DNA of 5,023 nt from Propionibacteriaceae bacterium. GTDB lineage: Bacteria; Actinomycetota; Actinomycetes; Propionibacteriales; Propionibacteriaceae. The notes beneath the pieces were generated by a model. The model was not told the origin of the DNA. It was given only the letters and a program-made list of their open reading frames with translations, and ran no database searches. Below are positions 1 through 5,023 of the stretch, one piece after another (the stretch's first letter is position 1; every line of letters starts with the position of its first letter). The position numbers were made by a program, and so were the translations under genes. The DNA lies in contig JAISCH010000195.1 in NCBI GenBank assembly GCA_031265725.1, positions 1 through 5,023 of the forward strand, given 5' to 3'.

Positions 1-407
1 GCCAGAAGATGAGCAAGTCGCGCGGGAACACCATCGAGATCGGCATGGACGCCGACACCACCGCTAAACGGATCAAGAAGGCGGTGACCGACTCCGACCG
101 GCACATCAGCTACGACCCGGAGCGCCGTCCGGAGGTCTCCAACCTGGTGATGCTGGTCGCGCTCTGCCAGGACCGCGACCCGGTGGAAGTGGCCGCCGAG
201 ATCGGTGACGGCGGCGGCGGCGGCCTGAAGAAGCTGGTCACCGAGGCGGTCAACGAATTCTTCGCCCCGATCCGGGCCCGGCGCGCCGAGTTGGTGGCCG
301 ACCCCGGCTACCTGGAGAGTGTGTTGCGGGCAGGCAACGTCACGGCGAACGAGATCGCTGATCAGACCCTTGATGAGGTCCGGACGGCGATGAGCATGGT
401 CTACTGA
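1..407 (+). CDS. trpS: Tryptophanyl-tRNA synthetase, C-terminal part (5' end outside window)
   Basis: This class I aminoacyl-tRNA synthetase charges tRNA-Trp with tryptophan using ATP in the cytoplasm. The frame is open from the left edge (first full codon at base 3) to a TGA at 405-407, giving about 134 residues, roughly the last 40% of a usual 330-350-residue enzyme. It opens with QKMSKSRGN, the KMSKS loop that stabilises the adenylation transition state. The family's C-terminal helical region follows: a YDPERRPEVSNL segment, matching the usual YDP..kPgVSNL, then a Gly-rich turn before LKKLVTEAVNEFF and APIRARR. The HIGH motif and tryptophan pocket lie upstream. The Gly-rich turn is five consecutive GGC codons (210-224), where relatives usually have a GKGYG-like sequence. 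The gene converges on the symporter gene with only 24 bases between stops and no strong terminator there. The identification is secure from the KMSKS loop plus the conserved C-terminal motifs. Confidence 0.95.
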   Translation, partial: QKMSKSRGNTIEIGMDADTTAKRIKKAVTDSDRHISYDPERRPEVSNLVMLVALCQDRDPVEVAAEIGDGGGGGLKKLVTEAVNEFFAPIRARRAELVADPGYLESVLRAGNVTANEIADQTLDEVRTAMSMVY

Positions 408-431
408 CCATACCCATACATCAACTAACCG

Positions 432-1913
432 CTAGAGCTTAGCCACCCGTTCCTCAGCGGGAATCCATTTGACCTTGCCATCGGCAATGGTCAACGCGAG
501 CAACGGCTCGGGTTCCACCCCGCCCAAGGAGAGGTCGGGATCCTTGCTGAGGTATCGCTTCGTCTCCCGGGCGATCATTCCGGACAGCAGCAGCAATCCG
601 ATCAGGTTGGGCAGGGCCATCAATCCGTTCAAGATGTCGGCTATGTCCCAGATCACGCCGACCGGGAAGATCGTCCAGATGACGATCAGCGCGGTGAAGA
701 TGATCCGATAGGGGAATTGCACCTTGATGCCGAGCAGAGAGACCGCGCAACGCTCGCCGTAATATGCCCAGCCGATCACGGTCGAGAGGGCGAAGAAGAC
801 GATGCAGATCGCCACAATGGCCGGTCCCACTTTATCTCCTAGAGTGGCGGCAAAAGCGGTGCTGGTCAACTGGCTCTGGAAGTCACTGGCGTCAACGCCT
901 TTGGGGAGTTCTAAACCGAAAACGCCGGAACTGATGATGACCAGTCCGGTGAAAGAGACCACGATGATGGTGTCGATGAAGGTCTGGGTCATTGAGACCA
1001 GACCCTGCCGCACCGGATGGGTGGTCTGCGCGGCGGCGGCCACGATGGCCGCCGAGCCCATTCCGGACTCATTGGAGAAGATGCCCCTGGCCATGCCCTT
1101 TTGGATGGCCAGCGCCACGGTCGTGCCGAGCGCTCCGCCGACCATGCCGTGATAGTCGGTGAAAGCGTATTGGAAGACCATGCCGAAGGCGGGGATGATA
1201 TTCCCGGCGTTGAGCGCCAAGACGATGACTCCGGCGACGACGTAGACGAGGATCATCAACGGCACGAATCCGGCGGTGACTTTGCCGATTGACTTGATGC
1301 CGCCGATTAGGGTGAGGCCGACCAGGATCATGATCACCACGCCGGTGACGAGTGGGTCGATGCCGAACGCGGTCTGCATATTCTTCGTCATTGAGGAGAC
1401 TTGGGTACCGTTCCCGATGCCGAACGCGGCCAGCGCGCCGAAGACGGCGAACAGCACGCCCAGGGTCTTGCCGACCGGGCCTTTGATCGCTTTCTTCAGG
1501 TAGACCTGCGGGCCGCCCATTACCTCGCCACGAGCGTCTAATTCACGGTACTTGGAACCGAGGAACGCTTCGGAATATTTGGACGCCATTCCCAAGATAC
1601 CGGTGACCCACATCCAAAAAAGTGCTCCCGGCCCGCCAGCGCCGATAGCCGTGGCCACCCCGACGATGTTTCCAGTGCCGACTGTGGCGGCCAGTGCCGT
1701 CGTCAGCGCCTGGTAGTGGGAGATGTCGCCTTCAGAGCCCGCGTCCTTGCGCTTGAACAGGCCGAGCTTGAGGGCTGGCCACAGCTTAGTGAATTGCACC
1801 CCGCGCAGCCGGATGGTCAACACGATGCCGGTCCCGGCCAACAGTGGGATGAGCAGGTAGATGCTCCAGACGAAGCTATCGATGCTTCCGATTAATTTTG
1901 CAAATTCTTCCAT
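432..1913 (-). CDS. alsT: AGCS-family sodium:alanine/glycine symporter
   Basis: This is a complete 493-residue inner-membrane secondary transporter of the alanine/glycine:cation symporter family, which imports alanine or glycine with Na+ (family knowledge; substrate not proven here). Length fits the family (about 450-550). The N-terminus has a hydrophobic helix near residues 16-34. The family signature lies at residues 77-102, with TVGTGNIVGVA and then GAGGPGALFWMW, followed by GMASKYSEAFLGSKYRE. A second hallmark, FSNESGMGSA, begins at residue 279, with TTHPVRQG and FIDT after it. About ten or eleven hydrophobic segments are visible, with a charged cytoplasmic tail. The ATG at 1911-1913 is preceded by GGAAG six bases upstream. 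The stop (TAG) faces the trpS stop in a convergent arrangement. The envelope-protein gene lies upstream on the same strand, but the 166-base gap with an inverted repeat argues for independent expression. Symbols alsT, agcS and dagA are all used for this family, so the symbol is a family-level choice. Confidence 0.94.
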   Translation of the reverse strand: MEEFAKLIGSIDSFVWSIYLLIPLLAGTGIVLTIRLRGVQFTKLWPALKLGLFKRKDAGSEGDISHYQALTTALAATVGTGNIVGVATAIGAGGPGALFWMWVTGILGMASKYSEAFLGSKYRELDARGEVMGGPQVYLKKAIKGPVGKTLGVLFAVFGALAAFGIGNGTQVSSMTKNMQTAFGIDPLVTGVVIMILVGLTLIGGIKSIGKVTAGFVPLMILVYVVAGVIVLALNAGNIIPAFGMVFQYAFTDYHGMVGGALGTTVALAIQKGMARGIFSNESGMGSAAIVAAAAQTTHPVRQGLVSMTQTFIDTIIVVSFTGLVIISSGVFGLELPKGVDASDFQSQLTSTAFAATLGDKVGPAIVAICIVFFALSTVIGWAYYGERCAVSLLGIKVQFPYRIIFTALIVIWTIFPVGVIWDIADILNGLMALPNLIGLLLLSGMIARETKRYLSKDPDLSLGGVEPEPLLALTIADGKVKWIPAEERVAKL

Positions 1914-1919
1914 GGCAAA

Positions 1920-1924
1920 CTTCC
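1920..1924 (-). promoter_or_regulatory. Ribosome binding site of the symporter gene
   Basis: Read on the minus strand, GGAAG lies six bases before the ATG at 1913. This is a purine-rich Shine-Dalgarno match at normal spacing and supports the chosen symporter start. Confidence 0.6.
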
Positions 1925-1950
1925 ATTTGATACGTCAACACACTTGCCTA

Positions 1951-1979
1951 ACCATAAGGAGACCGGTGTTTGAGCGCAA
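1951..1979 (-). promoter_or_regulatory. Candidate promoter of the symporter gene
   Basis: On the minus strand, TTGCGC (1979-1974) is separated by exactly 17 bases from TATGGT (1956-1951), which fits the actinobacterial TANNNT -10 form. The -35 shares only its first three bases with TTGACA. Transcription would start near 1944, giving a leader of about 30 bases that contains the GGAAG site. Such matches arise by chance in a spacer of this size, so this is tentative. Confidence 0.3.
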
Positions 1980-2013
1980 CGAAGACCCGTAATGTTTAAC
2001 CTGACCGATACAT

Positions 2014-2047
2014 AACGCCGTCGGGTGTGGACAGCAGACCCGGCGTT
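2014..2047 (-). terminator. Inverted repeat, possible terminator of the envelope-protein gene
   Basis: The arms AACGCCG (2014-2020) and CGGCGTT (2041-2047) are perfect 7-base reverse complements, separated by 20 bases. GGGT (2023-2026) and ACCC (2038-2041) inside could extend the stem in an alternative register. The repeat begins about 33 bases past the TAG at 2080-2082 of the minus-strand gene, the right place for a terminator. There is no run of T after the stem on the minus strand, only ATGTAT, so it would be a non-classical terminator, a common form in actinobacteria, or simply a transcript-end stabiliser. Confidence 0.4.
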
Positions 2048-2079
2048 TGCTACGCAGTGATCGGCGGGGGAAATCCGGG

Positions 2080-4482
2080 CTAACTCGCGGTGAGGGTGAT
2101 CGGCTTGGAGCCGAAATCGAGGTAGAGATCGTTGGTGTTTCCAGCGCCCTTCATATTGAAGACGAAGGTGATCGTGCCGACAGCGGTGTCACCATCGATG
2201 ACCACATCAAGCACCGAGTCTTCTATCGACACTTTCAACCGGCCATCAGCTTCGACATAGAAAGGCCCGTCGGAGGATTGGTTGACCTTGGTGATATTGT
2301 CGCTGCCAGCCAGGCCAGCCGCTTCGATCTTCAGTTGCCGGATGGCGGTGCGGTCCTCGTTCAGAATGAAATTGACGGTGAGGGAGTCGCATTGCGGGAA
2401 ATCGGCAGTTCCGCTGAACTTGGTTTCGGCTGAGACTGGCCGGGTGGAGCTGGGATTGGGTGCTGGTGCCAGCGACTTGGGCGGCACTGTGGTCGGTATC
2501 GGGTTGGGCGACGGGGTGTTGATATTCGGTGCCGGGGCTATCGTCCCGCCCAATGCCGGTGAGGTGGCGGCTGCGTCCACCGCTTTCTTGAAACTGAGCA
2601 GCCAGGTTTCTTTCCAGTTTTGGGGATCGTTGATCGTATCCGCCTGTATCGCCACCACATTGCCATATACCGATACGGCTATAAAGCCCCCATCGGTTGT
2701 CGTCGCGGCCCAGACCCGGACTGAATTTGTGACTTCATCGAGTGTTTTCAGGCTTCCGGGTTGGGCAAGCGCGAGATCAGCGAATGCGGTCTGTAACTTT
2801 GTCGCATTCACCGCGTTGTCGAATAAGAACAAGCTGACCGATTGCGACTCGGCATAGAGTTGCATATGCCTTTGCAGATCATCCGCAGAATTTCCGCTCC
2901 CGAAAATCTCCAGCCATTCATCGGACATCGACGGAAGTTGGTTGTCCAGGGTGAAAGAGAGATCGGTCTCGGTGGGCAGTGATTCCTCGGCCAGATAGCT
3001 GAATTGGGTGGTGGTGAGGCTGACCGTGCTGCTTGAATTGCCGCCGCTGTTGAAAGCGAGTTGCCAAACCGCGAAACCGGCCAGCAGTAGCAGCACGACA
3101 CCGCCAGCTATGATGCCGATCAATTTGTTGTTGTTCTTTTTCGGCGGCTGGCCTAGCGGTACCGAAGTCACTTGCGGCGGCTGCGGTGGCAGGGCGAAAG
3201 GCGGTAGGGCTCGGGTCGGCTCCGTCGTCCCGGCCGGGTTCCAAGCGGGCTGTCCGGTGGCATAAGGGGGCATTGCCCGAGCGGGCGGAGCCGGGGCCAA
3301 CAGTTGCTCGGCAGTGGTTTGGGCTGGCATCGCCACCATTGGCGCGCTGTCCTGCCCAGGGAATGCGGGCATCGGCTCAGTCCGGGGCGCTTCGGGAATC
3401 GGATGGCTGAAAGGATCGTCCGCGACCTCGACCGGACTGGGTGTCGGACTGGGTGTGACGATGGCGGCTCCCAAATTCGCTGTCCATTCGCCATGCACTT
3501 CCGCAGTCGGTGCCACTGGTTCGATGACGGATTCCGCTTCCACTGCGACAGTAGTTTCAGCCTCCGGCGCAGTGGCTTCTGGCTCAGCGACGGGTTCCGG
3601 CTCGATGGCTTCTGGCTCAGCGGCAGTCTCGGGCTCAGGCGCGGTGGCGGCTTCCGGCTCTGGCTCGGGGGCAGGCTCGGGTTCCGCTGCGGCAGCAGCT
3701 TCCGGCTCAGCGACGGACTCAGTTTCCGTTGCGGCGGCCCACGCCGTCTCATGCTCATTCGGTGTCGGATGGCTGACTTGGGTCGGCTCCTGGGCTGGCA
3801 ACTGGACGTCGGCCTCGGGCATGGGACTGGATTGCGGGTGGGGCGGGATCAGTAGCGCGGCCTGAGCCGGCGGTGGCAGGACTGGTGTCGGGTGGGACTG
3901 GACCGGTGGCGCGACTGGTACCGCATACGGCTGTGGCGTCGGCGCTGGGTATGGCAGCGTTGGCGGTGCGACCGGCGCTTGATAGGGCTGGACCGGTGGC
4001 GCGACTGGTGTCGGATATTGCTGGGTTGGCGGTGCGACTGGCGCTTGGTAAGGCTGCGCTGGCGGGACGGCTGGTGTCGGGTATGGCTGGGCCGGTGGTG
4101 CGACTGGCACCTGGTATGGCTGTGGCGTCGGCACGTTCGGCGCTGGGTATGGCTGCGCTGACGGCATGGCCGGTGTCGGCGGTCCCTGCCAGCCAGGCGT
4201 CAGGTATGGCTGCGGCTGCGCCACTCCCGGCGCGGGCAGCGGCGGACGACCAGGCTGAGTCGGCTGGGCTGGCGGCTGGTTGCGGTTGGCTATCACCGCC
4301 CGCACAGCGTCGTCGCCGTACTGGTGCATCCAGCCCAACAATGCTGGGTATGCGGCTGGATGCCGGGCTATATCGACCCAGAGCTCTCGATGCTGCGCGG
4401 CAATATTTTGCAATTCATCCGGACGCAGATAAGGATTGGCTAAAGCTGCCCTGGCTTGATTGAGGAGCGAGAAATCAGTCAT
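2080..4482 (-). CDS. Membrane-anchored protein with N-terminal variant leucine-rich-repeat domain, Pro-rich repeat linker and exported C-terminal domains; function unknown
   Basis: I do not recognise a specific function. From the chosen ATG (4480-4482) it is 800 residues. Residues about 15-67 form a variant leucine-rich-repeat domain like those opening many actinobacterial proteins (ANPYLRPDELQNIAAQ, then HPAAYPALLGWM). A Pro/Gln/Tyr linker follows, with 11-residue tandem repeats (best at 121-175). Residues about 250-329 are a tract of Ala, Glu and Pro. One transmembrane helix spans about 454-477, preceded by KKNNNK, so the N-terminal half should be cytoplasmic and the C-terminus outside. The outside part has a mixed region (about 486-640), a Pro/Ser/Thr linker (about 645-684) and a beta-rich end domain (about 685-800). 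The only cysteine is residue 698. An in-frame ATG at 4519-4521 would add 13 residues (813 total), but it overlaps a possible -10 box and lacks a spaced ribosome site. The chosen ATG has AAGG five bases upstream and sits just before the recognisable domain. The reading frame is certain; the start is moderately so. Confidence 0.9.
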   Translation of the reverse strand: MTDFSLLNQARAALANPYLRPDELQNIAAQHRELWVDIARHPAAYPALLGWMHQYGDDAVRAVIANRNQPPAQPTQPGRPPLPAPGVAQPQPYLTPGWQGPPTPAMPSAQPYPAPNVPTPQPYQVPVAPPAQPYPTPAVPPAQPYQAPVAPPTQQYPTPVAPPVQPYQAPVAPPTLPYPAPTPQPYAVPVAPPVQSHPTPVLPPPAQAALLIPPHPQSSPMPEADVQLPAQEPTQVSHPTPNEHETAWAAATETESVAEPEAAAAAEPEPAPEPEPEAATAPEPETAAEPEAIEPEPVAEPEATAPEAETTVAVEAESVIEPVAPTAEVHGEWTANLGAAIVTPSPTPSPVEVADDPFSHPIPEAPRTEPMPAFPGQDSAPMVAMPAQTTAEQLLAPAPPARAMPPYATGQPAWNPAGTTEPTRALPPFALPPQPPQVTSVPLGQPPKKNNNKLIGIIAGGVVLLLLAGFAVWQLAFNSGGNSSSTVSLTTTQFSYLAEESLPTETDLSFTLDNQLPSMSDEWLEIFGSGNSADDLQRHMQLYAESQSVSLFLFDNAVNATKLQTAFADLALAQPGSLKTLDEVTNSVRVWAATTTDGGFIAVSVYGNVVAIQADTINDPQNWKETWLLSFKKAVDAAATSPALGGTIAPAPNINTPSPNPIPTTVPPKSLAPAPNPSSTRPVSAETKFSGTADFPQCDSLTVNFILNEDRTAIRQLKIEAAGLAGSDNITKVNQSSDGPFYVEADGRLKVSIEDSVLDVVIDGDTAVGTITFVFNMKGAGNTNDLYLDFGSKPITLTAS
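3496..3735 (-). repeat. Low-complexity Ala/Glu/Pro-coding tract
   Basis: This part of the envelope-protein gene encodes imperfect repeats built on EPEA, EPEP and AEPE, about 80 residues that are nearly all Ala, Glu, Pro, Thr and Val. It is strongly acidic, in contrast to the nearly uncharged Pro/Gln/Tyr repeats before it. On the plus strand it appears as repeated GGCTC and TCCGGCTC blocks. It is likely a disordered spacer between the repeat linker and the transmembrane helix. Confidence 0.75.
3958..4122 (-). repeat. 33-base tandem repeat coding an 11-residue Pro-rich repeat (5 in-phase units)
   Basis: Five consecutive 33-base units encode QPYQVPVAPPA, QPYPTPAVPPA, QPYQAPVAPPT, QQYPTPVAPPV and QPYQAPVAPPT. 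The motif GGYGGNRCGAC-like on the plus strand recurs at 3962, 3995, 4028, 4061 and 4094, always 33 bases apart. Odd and even units differ (QPYQ.PVAPP against Q.YPTP), giving a 66-base higher-order period that suggests duplication of a two-unit block. Degenerate units continue on both sides, roughly 3868-4158, including a shortened 8-residue unit (LPYPAPTP). The tract lies in the cytoplasmic linker of the envelope protein and is probably an extended polyproline-type spacer. Confidence 0.85.
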
Positions 4483-4519
4483 CGGAGCCTTCATTTCCGC
4501 AGATTTGGATACTGGTCTC

Positions 4520-4550
4520 ATCCTAGTGCTTACAACTGCGCTGGTGTCAG
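4520..4550 (-). promoter_or_regulatory. Candidate promoter of the envelope-protein gene
   Basis: On the minus strand, CTGACA (4550-4545), one base from TTGACA, is followed after 19 bases by TAGGAT (4525-4520), a good actinobacterial -10. The spacer is slightly long. Transcription would start near 4513, about 30 bases before the ATG at 4482 and downstream of the alternative ATG at 4521, so it would exclude that longer start. This is inferred from sequence match only. Confidence 0.35.
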
Positions 4551-4607
4551 CTTGAAGCAGACAATCTGTTTTTACTCATTGCTCGACGTGTAGGCTGGTT
4601 TGCTGAA

Positions 4608-5023
4608 ATGGATAAAGCCCTCTCCCTCGGACTCGATGTCGGGTCGACAACGGTAAAAGCGGTCGTTGTCGACGCTGGCGAGGTCGTCTTCAGTGACTAC
4701 CGACGGCACAACGCCGACGTGCGGGGTGAGTTGGCGAGGCTGCTGAGAAGCCTGGGCGAGCGCTTCAGCGGCGATATGGTGAAAGTGGCCATGACCGGTT
4801 CGGCCGGACTGGGTCTGGCCCGGATCATGGGGGTGAATTTCATCCAGGAGGTGATCGCCTCCACGGCGGCCATCGAGCGGCTGCTTCCGCAGGCTGATGT
4901 GGTCATCGAATTGGGCGGCGAGGACGCCAAGATCACCTATCTCCGTCCAGTCCCAGAGCAGCGGATGAATGGCACCTGTGCTGGTGGCACCGGGGCCTTC
5001 ATCGATCAGATGGCGACTCTGCT
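4608..5023 (+). CDS. 2-hydroxyacyl-CoA dehydratase activase (BadF/BadG/BcrA/BcrD ATPase family), N-terminal part; 3' end outside window
   Basis: The frame runs from ATG at 4608 off the right edge, 138 full codons. Family members are ASKHA-fold ATPases that carry a [4Fe-4S] cluster and use ATP to push an electron into a 2-hydroxyacyl-CoA dehydratase or a benzoyl-CoA-reductase-type partner. Visible motifs: LGLDVGSTTVK at residues 7-17 (phosphate loop 1), MTGSAGLGLA at 62-71, IELGGEDAK at 100-108 (phosphate loop 2), and MNGTCAGGTGAF at 120-131, where Cys124 matches the position of a cluster-binding cysteine in HgdC-type activators. The EQRMNGTCAGGTGAFIDQMA form resembles the very large (about 1400-residue) fused activase proteins more than stand-alone 260-residue activators. 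This is from memory of the family and cannot be tested here. No strong ribosome site is seen; AGG at 4592-4594 is 13 bases away. The gene is divergent from the envelope-protein gene. The start is supported because the family motif begins within ten residues of it. Confidence 0.92.
   Translation, partial: MDKALSLGLDVGSTTVKAVVVDAGEVVFSDYRRHNADVRGELARLLRSLGERFSGDMVKVAMTGSAGLGLARIMGVNFIQEVIASTAAIERLLPQADVVIELGGEDAKITYLRPVPEQRMNGTCAGGTGAFIDQMATL

Noticed and set aside
408..443. Possible bidirectional terminator between the convergent trpS and symporter genes
   Set aside because: The best stem is GCTA/TAGC (431-434 with 440-443), four bases only and partly inside the symporter coding end, with no T-run.
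469..1503. Plus-strand open frames antisense to the symporter gene (469-711, 802-1152, 1017-1292, 1276-1503) and a minus-strand frame at 454-750
   Set aside because: All are shadows of the membrane transporter, whose full frame carries the family motifs; none has a ribosome site or recognisable product.
1927..1938. Short palindrome TTGATACGTCAA before the symporter gene, a possible operator
   Set aside because: Only four bases pair in each arm, and such sites are expected by chance; there is no second copy in the window and no linked regulator.
2047..2857. Plus-strand open frames 2047-2433 and 2282-2857
   Set aside because: They are antisense to the exported half of the envelope protein, with no recognisable motifs; the minus-strand frame explains the region.
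3304..4463. Several long plus-strand open frames opposite the repeat region (for example 3304-3855, 3314-3865, 3873-4463)
   Set aside because: They lie antisense to the Pro/Ala/Glu-coding tract, where GC-rich repeats with few stop-forming codons keep every frame open. Their products are low-complexity (Ser/Gly/Ala or Arg/Trp runs) with no domain.
4552..4596. Plus-strand promoter for the activase gene (TTGAAG at 4552, TAGGCT at 4591)
   Set aside because: No -35/-10 pair has acceptable spacing: TTGAAG lacks a -10 at 16-18 bases, and TAGGCT lies too close to the ATG.
4697..4936. Minus-strand open frame of 79 codons
   Set aside because: It is a shadow of the activase gene, whose ATPase motifs are unmistakable on the plus strand.

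Overview
The window is GC-rich, with compact actinobacterial-style genes, and reads as chromosome from a high-GC Gram-positive (Actinomycetota). The lineage is an inference from three things: base composition, the TrpRS sequence style, and a protein with the variant-leucine-rich-repeat N-terminus common in Actinomyces- and Propionibacterium-like genomes. The activase gene at the right edge belongs to a family typical of anaerobes, so an anaerobic or facultative member is likely. I see no mobile element, CRISPR array, rRNA or tRNA.

Layout from left to right. Bases 1-407 (+) hold the C-terminal part of tryptophanyl-tRNA synthetase (trpS), beginning at the KMSKS loop. It converges, across a 24-base gap, on a complete AGCS-family sodium:alanine/glycine symporter gene (432-1913, -). 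A 166-base spacer (1914-2079) holds an inverted repeat that may end transcription of the next gene, plus a candidate symporter promoter and a clear ribosome binding site. Bases 2080-4482 (-) encode a large membrane-anchored protein of unknown function. It has a cytoplasmic variant-LRR domain, a long Pro-rich linker with 11-residue tandem repeats, an Ala/Glu/Pro-rich segment, one transmembrane helix and two probable exported domains. A divergent intergenic region (4483-4607) leads to a gene cut off by the right edge (4608-5023, +). It encodes the N-terminal ATPase part of a BadF/BadG/BcrA/BcrD-type 2-hydroxyacyl-CoA dehydratase activase.

The four genes show no obvious shared pathway: translation, amino-acid uptake, an envelope protein and a radical-enzyme activator. 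The envelope-protein and symporter genes lie head-to-tail on the minus strand, but the spacer suggests separate transcription units. The most unusual object is the large envelope protein. I do not see a convincing new multi-gene system in this window.
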